DNA of 64,000 bases from NCBI RefSeq assembly GCF_000277645.1, contig NZ_AKGG01000004.1, forward strand, positions 50,603 to 114,602, written 5' to 3'. The first letter of the stretch is position 1. Every line of letters begins with the position of its first letter. The stretch comes from Weissella koreensis KCTC 3621. GTDB lineage: Bacteria > Bacillota > Bacilli > Lactobacillales > Lactobacillaceae. Positions 10,746 to 19,614 of this stretch are shown here, in pieces. Both the position numbers and the translations under genes were made by a program. Below the pieces are notes generated by a model. That model searched no databases and was not told the origin of the DNA. It saw only the letters and a list, made by a program, of their open reading frames with translations.

Positions 10746-11930
10746 ATGTATAAGCGTATCTTTGGAATTGTTTTAGATTCAATCGGAATTGGAAGTGCTG
10801 CTGATGCTGCTAAGTATGGAGATGATGGATCAGATACTTTGGGGCATATTGGTGAATATTTTAAAGGTGATTGGGCTTTACCCAACTTACAAAGAATTGG
10901 TTTGGGAAATATTAGAACCGAGAATCAGATTAAAGGGATTGAACCAATTGATTCCCCGGTAGGATATTATGGAAAAATGACGGAAATGTCAGCCGGTAAG
11001 GATTCATTAGATGGTCATTGGGAAATGATGGGTCTTCCGATGATGTACGAATTAAGTACTTATCCAAATGGTTTCCCTAAGGATTTATTGGATAAAATTG
11101 GTGCGTTTGCTGGACGTAAAATTATTGCGAAAGGTCCGTATTCTGGAACTGAAGTTATCAAAGATTATGGGGAGGAAGCTGTAAAGGATGAGGCTTTGAT
11201 TATTTATACTTCAGCAGACCCTGTGATGCAGATTGCTGCCCATGAAGATGTAATATCGGTGGAAGAACTTTATAAGATTTGTGAATACGCACGCTCATTG
11301 GTAAACAAAGCGCCAAATATTATTGGTCGAATTATTGCACGTCCGTTTATTGGACATAATGCTAATGACTTTAAGCGAACGTCCAATCGACATGATTTTG
11401 CATTGGCACCGACTGGGATGACCGATTTAGTGCGGCTCCAAGTTGCAGGACAAAAGGTAATTGGAATTGGAAAAATCAATGATATTTTCTCGGGTCAAGG
11501 AATTGATGAGGGATATCATAATGAGTCTAATCGTGATGGAATGGATCATGTGGATAAAGTTATTCAACAGGATTTCACAGGTTTCGCATTTACCAACTTA
11601 GTAGATTTTGATACTTTATATGGGCATCGTCGTGACCCTGAAGGTATGGGTAAAGAATTGATGCAGTTTGACCAACGTTTGGGACAAGTAATGTCAGCGC
11701 TGAAACCCGATGATCTTCTGTTAATTACTGCTGATCATGGAAATGATCCAGGTTTTAAAGGATCTGATCATACACGAGAACAAGTGCCAGTTTTGGCATA
11801 TTCACCAAGTATGGAATCTCACGGATCATTAGGTGTCAGATCAACTTTTGCTGATTTTGGAGCAACTATTTTAGACAACTTCAAGCTTGATAATCAGGTA
11901 GGAACTAGCTTTTTAAACGAATTAAAATAA
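10746..11930 (+). CDS. deoB: Phosphopentomutase
   Basis: Cytoplasmic, metal-dependent mutase of 394 aa that converts (deoxy)ribose-1-phosphate to (deoxy)ribose-5-phosphate. It links the phosphorylases to DeoC. The alkaline-phosphatase-like metal site is complete: the N-terminal LDSIGIG, the nucleophile loop [15 protein letters not shown], then [10 protein letters not shown] and the SDHTREQVP box. The residue normally Thr in the nucleophile loop of Bacillus enzymes is Ser here, a conservative change. AATGGGG precedes the ATG. A terminator-like hairpin separates it from deoC, while only an 80-nt gap without a terminator leads to pdp. Confidence 0.96.
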   Translation: MYKRIFGIVLDSIGIGSAADAAKYGDDGSDTLGHIGEYFKGDWALPNLQRIGLGNIRTENQIKGIEPIDSPVGYYGKMTEMSAGKDSLDGHWEMMGLPMMYELSTYPNGFPKDLLDKIGAFAGRKIIAKGPYSGTEVIKDYGEEAVKDEALIIYTSADPVMQIAAHEDVISVEELYKICEYARSLVNKAPNIIGRIIARPFIGHNANDFKRTSNRHDFALAPTGMTDLVRLQVAGQKVIGIGKINDIFSGQGIDEGYHNESNRDGMDHVDKVIQQDFTGFAFTNLVDFDTLYGHRRDPEGMGKELMQFDQRLGQVMSALKPDDLLLITADHGNDPGFKGSDHTREQVPVLAYSPSMESHGSLGVRSTFADFGATILDNFKLDNQVGTSFLNELK

Positions 11931-12010
11931 ATTAAATTACGAATATAAGTTTAAGTTTATTTATTTTTGGGATTCAAAAAGCTTCATATAAACAGGTTGA
12001 GGTGATAGTG

Positions 12011-13309
12011 ATGACAATGTTAGAAACTTTGATGAAAAAGCGAAATAATGAAGAATTAACATCAAATGAAATCGAGACAATGATTCAAGATTTTACAGCC
12101 GGTAAGATTCCAGACTATCAAATATCAGCCTTTCTTATGGCTACTTATTTTACGGGAATGACTATTCCAGAATTGACTAATTTAACGATGGCAATGATGC
12201 ATTCAGGGGATGTTTTAGATTTGAGCACTATTGAAGGCATTAAAGTTGATAAGCATTCCACTGGAGGTGTGGGCGATAAGGTGAGTTTACCATTAGCACC
12301 GATGTTGGCTGCATTGGGAATTAAAGTTCCCATGATTTCTGGTCGTGGATTGGGTCATACTGGTGGGACTTTGGACAAGTTGGAAGCTATTCCTGGTTAT
12401 CAGGTTGAAATTAGTGAAGATGAATTTAAAGCTCAAATTGATAAGGTAGGAACTGCAATTATTGGAGCAACGGGAAACATTGCACCAGCTGATAAGAAAA
12501 TGTACGCCCTACGAGATGTGACCGCAACCGTTGACTCAATTCCTTTGATTGCTGCTTCAATTATGTCGAAGAAATTGGCTACCGGGAATAATGCTCTAGT
12601 TTTAGACGTTAAAACTGGATCTGGAGCATTTATGAAGGAACAGGATCAAGCAGAAGCTTTAGCCCAAATCATGGTTAAAATTGGCAAAGAAGCTGGAATG
12701 CAGATGCAAGCAGTGATTTCCGATATGAACCAACCTTTGGGGAATAAAATTGGTAATACTCTGGAAATTGAGGAAACTTTGGATACATTAAAAGGGCAAG
12801 GACCTAAGGATTTGTTGGAAGTGACCCTCACCTTAGCCGCACCCATGGTAGTAATGGCTCAAAAAGCGGATGATGAAGTAACGGCTCGTGAAATGTTGAT
12901 GAGAACAATTGAAGATGGTTCAGCTCTAGTCAAGTTTGGTGAAATGATTACTGCGCAAGGTGGAGATAATCGAGTCCTAGGAAATTATAATTTGATGCCT
13001 CACGCTAAATTTGAAGTTGAATTGACTGCTCCAAGGAACGGATATCTTAGCCGTTTAGATGCTGATGCTGTTGGAATAGCTTCGATGCAACTTGGCGGTG
13101 GCCGAACTAAAAAAGATGATGTTTTAGATTATGGGGTTGGCATTACACTTCATAAGAAATTGGGTGATGCAGTTACTGAGGGTGAAAGCTTGATGACCAT
13201 TGCCACGGAAAAAGAAGATATAACTGAAATTATGGATTATTTACAGGAACATCTGGTTGTAGGTGATGCAGTTAAGGTTCCGACGTTAATTCATAAAATT
13301 ATTAAATAA
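12011..13309 (+). CDS. pdp: Pyrimidine-nucleoside phosphorylase
   Basis: Phosphorolytic enzyme of about 432 aa that releases uracil or thymine from (deoxy)nucleosides and gives (deoxy)ribose-1-phosphate for DeoB. The phosphate-binding loop KHSTGGVGDK and the SGRGLGHTGGTLDKLE motif are intact. ALRDVTATVDSIPLIAASIMSKK and KTGSGAFMK follow. I chose ATG 12011, which is 6 nt after GAGGTG (11999-12004), over the in-frame GTG codons at 12002 and 12008. The C-terminal domain has the usual GVGI and biotin-like fold end. Substrate breadth (pdp versus thymidine-only deoA) follows the Gram-positive type and is inferred. Confidence 0.94.
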   Translation: MTMLETLMKKRNNEELTSNEIETMIQDFTAGKIPDYQISAFLMATYFTGMTIPELTNLTMAMMHSGDVLDLSTIEGIKVDKHSTGGVGDKVSLPLAPMLAALGIKVPMISGRGLGHTGGTLDKLEAIPGYQVEISEDEFKAQIDKVGTAIIGATGNIAPADKKMYALRDVTATVDSIPLIAASIMSKKLATGNNALVLDVKTGSGAFMKEQDQAEALAQIMVKIGKEAGMQMQAVISDMNQPLGNKIGNTLEIEETLDTLKGQGPKDLLEVTLTLAAPMVVMAQKADDEVTAREMLMRTIEDGSALVKFGEMITAQGGDNRVLGNYNLMPHAKFEVELTAPRNGYLSRLDADAVGIASMQLGGGRTKKDDVLDYGVGITLHKKLGDAVTEGESLMTIATEKEDITEIMDYLQEHLVVGDAVKVPTLIHKIIK

Positions 13310-13356
13310 AAAATAACTAAATTGATATCAAGTAAACCGAAAGTGAGAAACTAATT

Positions 13357-14076
13357 ATGGCAACTCCACACAATGAAGCAAAGATGGGCGACTACGCCGA
13401 AACAGTCCTATTACCAGGTGACCCTTTACGGGCTAAGTATATTGCAGAAACTTTCTTAGAAGACGTGGTACAGGTCAATGGAGTTCGGGGAGCACTAGGC
13501 TTTACGGGTAAATATAAGGGTCACCGTATTTCAGTCCAAGGTTCTGGGATAGGAATTCCATCAATGTCAATTTATATCAATGAGTTGGTTAAAGAGTATG
13601 GTGTTAAAACTATTATGCGTGTTGGTTCTTTTGGAGGTATGGCCCCTGAATTAAAATTGGGTGATGTTGTTTTGGCCTCCGGTGGTTCAACTGATTCATC
13701 AGTAATTGCAAACACTTTTGGCCCAGGAATTTATTATTCAACGTTGCCGGATTTTGGATTACTAGATACGGCTTACCATACCGCCAAAGATTTAGATATT
13801 CCAGTGACGGTTGGAAATATATTTGCAGCTGACCGTTTTTACAATGATGAAATTGATATGCAAAAGTTGACTAATTATGGAATCTTAGGGACAGAAATGG
13901 AAGTTGCTGGTTTATATCTATTGGGAGCCAAGCTAAATATTAAGACCTTAGACATTTTAACTTGTTCAGATCATGTCTTCCGCGGCGAAGCACTGTCATC
14001 GGAAGAACGACAAAATTCATTTGCAAATATGATGAAAGTGGCTTTGGAAACAGCTGTTAAGAATGATGAAGCATAA
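13357..14076 (+). CDS. deoD: Purine-nucleoside phosphorylase, DeoD type
   Basis: Hexameric PNP of 239 aa that cleaves purine (deoxy)nucleosides with phosphate. The N-terminal MATPHNEAKMGDYAETVLLPGDP and the ribose/phosphate motif VQGSGIGIPSMSIY identify the trimeric-dimer DeoD class. GTEMEVAGLY and the catalytic Asp in CSDHVFRGEALSSEER confirm it. It is the last gene of the deo set, 47 nt after pdp, and is closed by a terminator. Free guanine and xanthine from its reaction would be recycled by the Xpt encoded 2.5 kb downstream. Confidence 0.95.
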   Translation: MATPHNEAKMGDYAETVLLPGDPLRAKYIAETFLEDVVQVNGVRGALGFTGKYKGHRISVQGSGIGIPSMSIYINELVKEYGVKTIMRVGSFGGMAPELKLGDVVLASGGSTDSSVIANTFGPGIYYSTLPDFGLLDTAYHTAKDLDIPVTVGNIFAADRFYNDEIDMQKLTNYGILGTEMEVAGLYLLGAKLNIKTLDILTCSDHVFRGEALSSEERQNSFANMMKVALETAVKNDEA

Positions 14077-14106
14077 TTAAAATGTTGGAATACGTTATTT
14101 TGTTTA

Positions 14107-14147
14107 AACGGCTGGGTATCGATAAAATGCGGTACTTGGTCGTTTTT
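14107..14147 (+). terminator. Terminator of the deo set
   Basis: A 15-bp stem (14107-14121 with 14130-14144), rich in G-U pairs, has an 8-nt loop and is followed by T residues. Confidence 0.7.
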
Positions 14148-14170
14148 AATCAAAAAATAAGGCCTAAATT

Positions 14171-14203
14171 ATTGGTTAATTGATGAAATAATTGGTTAAT
14201 TGA
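14171..14203 (+). repeat. Two 13-bp direct repeats at a promoter
   Basis: ATTGGTTAATTGA occurs exactly at 14171-14183 and 14191-14203. The 20-bp period places both copies on one face of the helix. They end where the -35 region of the next gene's promoter should be. An extended -10 TGGTATACT ends at 14225. This layout suits a regulator that binds in tandem. Confidence 0.7.
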
Positions 14204-14256
14204 ACAAATTTTAGCATGGTATACTGAATTTAAGATGGCAATGTAGGGGAAATGCA

Positions 14257-14598
14257 ATGACAGAAATGATGTTAAAGCTACCGGATGAAATTTATCAACA
14301 AATTAAGGCTGATGCAAAAAGTCAGCATTTGGCACCTGAAGATTATGTTGTAAATATATTGAAAGAAACAATGGCCGCTAAATTTGAGGATACTTTTGAG
14401 GCCCGCCAGTTTCAAGCCAAACGGATACCTGGGCGCAAATTTAATCGAGAGCATGAGTTGGTTTTAGTTGATGGTATTAACTATCGTTATCGGTTGGCTG
14501 ATGGAAATACAATTAATTCTACATCCGATTATATGGTAATCGGGGCTAAAGGGAATGTTTTAATAATTAAGCAAGTGGGAACTAGTCAAACTAGTTAG
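14257..14598 (+). CDS. Small protein with ribbon-helix-helix-like N terminus
   Basis: A 113-aa protein that I cannot assign to a named family. Residues 5-40 (LKLPDEIYQQIKADAKSQHL onward) resemble a CopG/Arc-type ribbon-helix-helix DNA-binding unit: a beta strand, then two helices. The rest is a basic linker followed by a short beta-rich segment without a known motif. The ATG follows AGGGGA (14245-14250). It overlaps the transcription unit of the SPFH gene (13 nt apart), so both are likely made from the promoter at the direct repeats. Auto-regulation through those repeats is an inference. Confidence 0.6.
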   Translation: MTEMMLKLPDEIYQQIKADAKSQHLAPEDYVVNILKETMAAKFEDTFEARQFQAKRIPGRKFNREHELVLVDGINYRYRLADGNTINSTSDYMVIGAKGNVLIIKQVGTSQTS

Positions 14599-14611
14599 AA
14601 TGGAGTCATTA

Positions 14612-15430
14612 ATGCCTTTTGGAATTAAGATCGTACCGCAAAACAATGTAGGCTTACGAGAGAATTTAGGAAAATACAGCGTCACGGTTGATTCTGGGAT
14701 TCAATTTTACGTACCGATTTTTCAAAAAATTCGGCGTGTTAGCATGGCAATGAGCCCTTTAAGATTGCCAAACTATTCTGTGATAACAAAAGATAATGCA
14801 GATGTTTCTGCCAGTGTTACCTTGAATTATCATGTGACTGATGCGGTTAAGTACATGTATGAGAATACAGATTCTGTAGAATCAATGGCTCAATTGGTTC
14901 GGGGACATCTGCGCGATATCATTGGAAGAATGGAATTGAATGAAGCATTGGGATCCACAGCGCTCATCAATCAAGAATTAAGTATTGCGATTGGTGACTT
15001 AACTAATACTTATGGCATTAATGTGGATCGAATTAATATTGATGAATTAACTCCATCACGAGCCATTCAAGAAGCGATGGATAAACAATTAACGGCTGAT
15101 CGAGAACGGGTTGCTGCAATTGCTGCTGCCGAAGGGCAAGCTCGTTCTATTGATTTAACGACCAAGGCAAAAAATGATGCTTTGATGTCGACAGCTAAGG
15201 CAGAGGCTGACGCAACTAAAACACGGGCTGATGCTGAAAAATATAGAATTGATACTATTCAAGAAGCTTTGAAAAGCGCCGATCAAAAATATTTTCAAAA
15301 TCAGTCCATTGAAGCTTTTAAGACTTTGGGCGAAAACCCTGCTAATACGGTAGTGGTTCCCAGTGATCAAGCTCACGAATATGGACAAATTCCGGTGATT
15401 GGTAAGTTGTTAAAAGATCAATTAAATTAG
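14612..15430 (+). CDS. SPFH/band-7 domain protein
   Basis: Prohibitin/stomatin-like protein of 272 aa. The SPFH domain spans about residues 5-165. It starts at VPQNNVGLRENLGKYSV and continues through VITKDNADVSASVTLNYHV and LRDIIGRMELNEALGS. An alanine/glutamate-rich coiled-coil region follows (about 165-235). The start is ATG 14612, after TGGAG at 14601-14605, rather than the ATG at 14600, which overlaps that site. I see no N-terminal membrane segment, so membrane contact would need a peripheral or hairpin mode. SPFH proteins organise membrane microdomains; the partner here is unknown. Confidence 0.85.
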   Translation: MPFGIKIVPQNNVGLRENLGKYSVTVDSGIQFYVPIFQKIRRVSMAMSPLRLPNYSVITKDNADVSASVTLNYHVTDAVKYMYENTDSVESMAQLVRGHLRDIIGRMELNEALGSTALINQELSIAIGDLTNTYGINVDRINIDELTPSRAIQEAMDKQLTADRERVAAIAAAEGQARSIDLTTKAKNDALMSTAKAEADATKTRADAEKYRIDTIQEALKSADQKYFQNQSIEAFKTLGENPANTVVVPSDQAHEYGQIPVIGKLLKDQLN

Positions 15431-15488
15431 TAACTATAATAATTAAATCATTTAAAAATGACCGTTTTAAGGTGAAAGGAGCTTTATA

Positions 15489-16400
15489 ATGAAAGCAATT
15501 CAGATTGAACAATTTGGTGATGTCGATGAAATGAAAATGCAAGATGTCGATATTCCTGTTCTGGGCAAGCAACAAATTTTAGTACAAAATAATGCAGTGG
15601 CAATTGATCCATATGATATTAAATACGTCATGGGAGAATATGGGCCTAATGATACTTGGCCAGTCATTCCTGGATCTAGTGTAGCGGGAACTGTGATGGA
15701 ATTTGGTGCTGAGGTAACCGATTTTAACCTTGGGGATCGAGTAGTTGCAACTCGACATTTAAAAACTTATGCAGAAATGGTTCCAGTAGCACAATCAGCC
15801 TTAGCGAAAATACCTGATGAAATTTCAGATGAGATAGCCGTGGCGGCTGCTTTAGGGGCTGCAACAGGATATCAAATGATTATGGAAAAACTAGCGGTGC
15901 AAGCCGGTGAACGAGTTTTGATTCACGGTGGGGCAGGTCAAGTCGGTGCTATGGCGATTCAAGTAGCTTTACTACAAGGCGCACAAGTTGTTGCGACAGC
16001 TAGTCCTGATGATTTTGAGTTTGTGCGTAGTTTAGGGGTAGAGGAAGTTTTAGATTATCATAAACTGAGTTGGGAATCATTAGCACCGTTTGATGTCATC
16101 TTAGATCCCATTGGTGGTCAGATGACTGAAAAGTCCGTTAAAGTGTTAAAGATGCATGGACGTTTGAAAACTTTAGGTATGATCCCAGAAACATTACAAA
16201 GTGGAGCCGATGTTGAGTCCGTTTATGCAGATATTAAACGGCCTACGTTGGAACGAGTTTTAGCTTTATTGGCGAAGAAGCAGGTTGAAATTCGTTTGGG
16301 GGATGTTCTGCCCTTTACGGAAAAAAATATTAGGCAAGCTCACGTGGTCGGACGACAACATACTTTGCATGGAAAAACAGTTTTAAAGTTTACAGAGTAA
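15489..16400 (+). CDS. Zinc-independent NADPH:quinone reductase-type oxidoreductase
   Basis: Medium-chain dehydrogenase of 303 aa in the QOR/Zta-crystallin group. The GroES-like part (1-115) includes AIDPYDIKYVMG. The Rossmann part contains the nucleotide-binding HGGAGQVGAMAIQVA, and the domain ends in the usual HTLHGKTVLKF. There is no cysteine cluster for structural zinc and no catalytic zinc set, which separates it from the two zinc alcohol dehydrogenases near 48 and 54 kb. AAAGGAG (15474-15480) precedes the ATG. It probably reduces quinones or reactive enones; the substrate is unknown. Confidence 0.85.
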   Translation: MKAIQIEQFGDVDEMKMQDVDIPVLGKQQILVQNNAVAIDPYDIKYVMGEYGPNDTWPVIPGSSVAGTVMEFGAEVTDFNLGDRVVATRHLKTYAEMVPVAQSALAKIPDEISDEIAVAAALGAATGYQMIMEKLAVQAGERVLIHGGAGQVGAMAIQVALLQGAQVVATASPDDFEFVRSLGVEEVLDYHKLSWESLAPFDVILDPIGGQMTEKSVKVLKMHGRLKTLGMIPETLQSGADVESVYADIKRPTLERVLALLAKKQVEIRLGDVLPFTEKNIRQAHVVGRQHTLHGKTVLKFTE

Positions 16401-16462
16401 ATTAAGGTTGCTTAATTGTTGATTTTAATTTATATTGTATTAATCAGATTAATAAACTTAAC

Positions 16463-16524
16463 CTAGTATAATCGTTGGAGAATGGCTAACGAGATCTACC
16501 TGCACCTAAGCTGCGGACTACTAG
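16463..16524 (+). ncRNA. Guanine riboswitch aptamer upstream of xpt
   Basis: All purine-aptamer elements are present: P1 CTAGTA (16463-16468) with TACTAG (16519-16524), and P2 16472-16478 with 16486-16492 plus a 7-nt loop ending AUGG. J2/3 contains UCUACC (16495-16500), and P3 is 16500-16504 with 16512-16516 with a 7-nt loop starting CCUAA. The specificity base in the GAC-UA junction, at 16518, is C. That predicts guanine or hypoxanthine rather than adenine. Confidence 0.88.
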
Positions 16525-16533
16525 TTTTAAGGG

Positions 16534-16566
16534 ATGAGTCCATTCAATTATGGGCTCATTTTTTTA
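16534..16566 (+). terminator. Riboswitch expression-platform terminator
   Basis: ATGAGTCCAT (16534-16543) and ATGGGCTCAT (16550-16559) form a 10-bp stem before a T tract. GGACT at 16515-16519, in P3/P1, can pair with AGTCC in the terminator's 5' arm as an antiterminator. Guanine binding would thus switch transcription off. Confidence 0.85.
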
Positions 16567-16618
16567 TTTTAAATTAAATCCGGATATTAACGCATATGAA
16601 ATTAGAGGAGTTGGATTA

Positions 16619-17194
16619 ATGAAGTTATTAGAAGAACGAATTAAGCAAGATGGTCGTGTCATTGGGACGGAAGTCCTCAAAGTAGATAATTTTTTGAACC
16701 ATCAAGTTGATCCTGCCTTAATGGAAGCTATGGGACAAGAATTTGCTCGTTTATTTAAAGATGAAAAAATTGATCGCATTTTAACGGTTGAATCATCTGG
16801 GATTGCACCGGCAGTCTTTACCGCATTAGCCTTAAATGTTCCGATGGTTTTTGCTCGTAAGAAGCAGTCACTAACTTTAACGGATGATAATTATGTTGCT
16901 GATGTATATTCGTTTACGAAACAAGAAACTAATCATATTATCGTTGATAAGCGCTTTATTCAAGCGGGTGAACGGATTCTATTGATTGATGACTTTTTAG
17001 CAAATGGTCAGGCGGTCCAAGGAATGTTAGAAATTGCTAAGGCTGCCCAAGCCGAAGTAGTTGGGGCGGGAATTGTCATTGAAAAGACCTTCCAAAAAGG
17101 AAGAGCGCTCTTGAATGAGCAAGGGCTTAAAGTCGAGTCTCTTGCACGGATTCAGGCTTTTGAAGATGGTAAAGTTATCTTTGCTGAGGCATAG
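16619..17194 (+). CDS. xpt: Xanthine phosphoribosyltransferase
   Basis: Purine salvage enzyme of 191 aa that makes XMP from xanthine and PRPP. The PRPP-binding loop [13 protein letters not shown] is clear, and [20 protein letters not shown] matches the Xpt family N-terminal half. The start is ATG 16619, after AGAGGAG (16604-16610). Upstream in-frame codons would begin inside the terminator hairpin. It is controlled by the guanine riboswitch in its leader and appears monocistronic. Confidence 0.95.
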   Translation: MKLLEERIKQDGRVIGTEVLKVDNFLNHQVDPALMEAMGQEFARLFKDEKIDRILTVESSGIAPAVFTALALNVPMVFARKKQSLTLTDDNYVADVYSFTKQETNHIIVDKRFIQAGERILLIDDFLANGQAVQGMLEIAKAAQAEVVGAGIVIEKTFQKGRALLNEQGLKVESLARIQAFEDGKVIFAEA

Positions 17195-17225
17195 CTTAGA
17201 TTAAAAACCATATACTAGATGATAT

Positions 17226-17278
17226 AAAAAAACGACGTACTTGGGGCTTTTTTATTAGCTGTAAAAGGGTCGTTTTTT
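17226..17278 (+). terminator. Terminator after xpt
   Basis: AAAAAACGAC and GTCGTTTTTT form the outer arms (17226-17236, 17269-17278), with a smaller CTTTT/AAAAG helix inside. Confidence 0.6.
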
Positions 17279-17334
17279 ATTTACTGTAAAGAGCGTATAA
17301 TTTGACATACAGTTTGGATAGAAAAGGTGAAAAA

Positions 17335-19224
17335 ATGCGAAAACAAGATGATTTTTATGCAGCAATTAATGGTACATGGGAAGAACAAGCTGAAATTCCA
17401 GCTGACAAGCCCCGAACAGGAGGGTTTAATGATCTTAGTGATGCAATTGAGGAGCTAATGTTAGCAACCTCTGATCAATGGCAAGCTGGTGAAAATTTAC
17501 CAGATGATGTCGTTTTAAGAAATTTCATTAAATTACATCATTTAACTACTGATCAAGCTCGGCGTAATGAAGTGGGATTAGCTCCAGTTAAAGACATTCT
17601 TCAACAAATTTCGGCGCTGAATTCTTTTGATGAATATACCCAAAATATTGCACGTTTTGAAAAACTAGCTTGGCCAAATGCCATGCCATTTGGGATCGCA
17701 CCTGATTTTAAAGATGCTCGGACCAATGTTTTATGGGCTGATGCACTGGGAACGATTTTACCTGACACAACTTATTATGAACCTGGGCATGAAAAAGGGG
17801 CGGAACTATTAGCTGCTTATCGTGAAACCACATTACCAATTTTAATGAAGTTTGGTTACACAGAAACCGAAGCCCAAACCTTATTGGATCAAAATATTGC
17901 TTTGGATGCTCGGATTGCCAAATATGTATTATCAAATGAAGAAAATGCTGAATATGCCAAGTTATATCATCCTTATCAATGGGATCAATTTAAGGCTTTG
18001 GTACCGAATTTGCCTTTAGCAGATTTTATGCAGGAAATGATTGGAAGCCAACCGGATCAGATTATTGTGCCAGAGGAACGTTTCTGGCAAAATGCTGATC
18101 AGTTCTATTCTGAAGAAGCTTGGCCATTATTGAAAGCACACTTATTGATTGATGCAATGCTGGACTATACTAGCGTCTTGACCGATGAAATGCGTATCAT
18201 GGGTGGCGCCTATGGCCGTATTATTAGTGGGACACCTGAACCTAGTTCAACTAAAAAGGCAGCTTATTATTTGGCAGCAGGACCATACAGTCAAGCACTG
18301 GGATTATGGTATGCTCAAAATAAATTCTCGTCAGATGCTAAAAAAGACGTAGAATTGAAAGTTTCCACAATGATTGATGTATATAAGGAACGTTTGGAGA
18401 ATAATAGTTGGTTAGCAGAACAGACGCGTCAAAAAGCCATCAAGAAGTTAGATACGATTGTGGCACATATTGGTTATCCAAATGAATTACCACAACGTTA
18501 CTATGATAAGGTGATTGATGAAAACAAGAGTTTGTTTGATAATTTCCAAACTTTGAGTGAACAATCAATTCAATATGAATGGGCTAAATGGAATCAACCT
18601 GTCGACCGAACGGAATGGCATATGCCAGCCCATATGGTTAACGCTTATTATGATCCCCAACAAAATCAAATTGTCTTTCCAGCAGCTATTTTACAAGCGC
18701 CATTTTATGATCTAAAACAAAGTTCATCAGCCAATTATGGCGGAATTGGGGCAGTTATTGCCCATGAAATTTCGCATGCTTTTGACACTAATGGAGCGTC
18801 ATTTGATGAAAATGGAAGTTTAAATAATTGGTGGTTGCCTGAAGATTATGCTGCCTTTGAAGAACGAACCCAAGCGGTAATTGATCAATTTGATGGTTTG
18901 GAATCATATGGGGTTAAAGTTAATGGTAAATTGACTGTTTCAGAAAATGTTGCTGACTTAGGTGGTTTATCTGCAGCATTAGCAGCTGCAAAACGAGATG
19001 CTGATTTTTCAGCTAAATCATTTTTCATAAATTGGGCTACTATTTGGCGGATGAAAGCACGTCCTGAATTTATGCAGATGATGGCTAGCGTCGATGTACA
19101 CGGACCTGCCAAATTGCGGGTTAATGTACAAGTTGCTAATTTTGATGAGTTCTTTCAAACTTTCGATGTAGAGAAGGAAGATCAGATGTGGCGAGATCCA
19201 GCGCAACGAATTCAAATTTGGTAA
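17335..19224 (+). CDS. pepO: M13 family endopeptidase PepO
   Basis: Neprilysin-like zinc oligopeptidase of 629 aa, the usual PepO length in lactic acid bacteria. It has no signal peptide and should be cytoplasmic, where it trims peptides of about 5-35 residues. The zinc ligands are His477 and His481 in HEISHAF and Glu537 in ENVADLGG. Asp541 assists, and NAYYDPQQNQIVFPAAILQ is the substrate-strand motif. The C terminus keeps the conserved Trp at the end. I chose ATG 17335, after AAAAGGTGA, rather than the upstream ACA-rich extension from 17302. It is flanked by terminators on both sides and so is likely transcribed alone. Confidence 0.94.
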   Translation: MRKQDDFYAAINGTWEEQAEIPADKPRTGGFNDLSDAIEELMLATSDQWQAGENLPDDVVLRNFIKLHHLTTDQARRNEVGLAPVKDILQQISALNSFDEYTQNIARFEKLAWPNAMPFGIAPDFKDARTNVLWADALGTILPDTTYYEPGHEKGAELLAAYRETTLPILMKFGYTETEAQTLLDQNIALDARIAKYVLSNEENAEYAKLYHPYQWDQFKALVPNLPLADFMQEMIGSQPDQIIVPEERFWQNADQFYSEEAWPLLKAHLLIDAMLDYTSVLTDEMRIMGGAYGRIISGTPEPSSTKKAAYYLAAGPYSQALGLWYAQNKFSSDAKKDVELKVSTMIDVYKERLENNSWLAEQTRQKAIKKLDTIVAHIGYPNELPQRYYDKVIDENKSLFDNFQTLSEQSIQYEWAKWNQPVDRTEWHMPAHMVNAYYDPQQNQIVFPAAILQAPFYDLKQSSSANYGGIGAVIAHEISHAFDTNGASFDENGSLNNWWLPEDYAAFEERTQAVIDQFDGLESYGVKVNGKLTVSENVADLGGLSAALAAAKRDADFSAKSFFINWATIWRMKARPEFMQMMASVDVHGPAKLRVNVQVANFDEFFQTFDVEKEDQMWRDPAQRIQIW

Positions 19225-19234
19225 AAATAAAAAG

Positions 19235-19263
19235 GCTAAGGCAATATGACCTTAGCTTTTTTT
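19235..19263 (+). terminator. Terminator after pepO
   Basis: GCTAAGG (19235-19241) pairs with CCTTAGC (19250-19256) and is followed by seven T. Confidence 0.8.
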
Positions 19264-19378
19264 GTAGGGGTTAACCTCAAAGAAGGCCTACGATGGTCAA
19301 TTATGTTTGGGTAAAATATTTAAAAATTTGAACTAGATGTCCAAATTAATTTAAATATACGAATTTTATTTATCTACT

Positions 19379-19398
19379 TTATGAATTTTATTTCACAA
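19379..19398 (+). promoter_or_regulatory. Possible Rex (redox) operator upstream of adhE
   Basis: TTATGAA (19379-19385) and TTCACAA (19392-19398) form an imperfect inverted repeat like the Rex box. Another TTCACAA half-site is at 19458-19464. Rex commonly controls adhE in Firmicutes. The spacing is slightly longer than the usual site, so this is tentative. Confidence 0.4.
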
Positions 19399-19432
19399 AG
19401 TTTAAAAAATAACGAGTGGGTGAAAATGTTAA

Positions 19433-19446
19433 TGAAAGCGCTATCA
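19433..19446 (+). promoter_or_regulatory. cre site upstream of adhE
   Basis: TGAAAGCGCTATCA is a full match to TGNAANCGNTNNCA. It is centred about 85 nt upstream of the adhE -35 box. CcpA bound there is more often an activator than a repressor. Confidence 0.75.
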
Positions 19447-19524
19447 AATTAAAACGTTTCACAAATTCTACTTCTAATCCTTATTTAATCAGCACTTTGC
19501 GTTGATTATCATGCTGAATTGGTG

Positions 19525-19552
19525 TTGACAAAAAGATTATACTTGATATAAT
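19525..19552 (+). promoter_or_regulatory. adhE promoter
   Basis: Consensus TTGACA (19525-19530) and TATAAT (19547-19552) are 16 nt apart. The predicted start near 19559 rules out initiation codons before that point. Confidence 0.85.
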
Positions 19553-19614
19553 TAACATTGTTAATAAATACACAAACGAAAATAAATAAGCAAACATATA
19601 TGGGAGAAGTTAAC

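Noticed and set aside
19450..19463. Second cre site upstream of adhE (around AAAACGTTTCAC)
   Set aside because: The half-sites do not align with TGNAANCGNTNNCA; it is better read as a Rex-type half-site.
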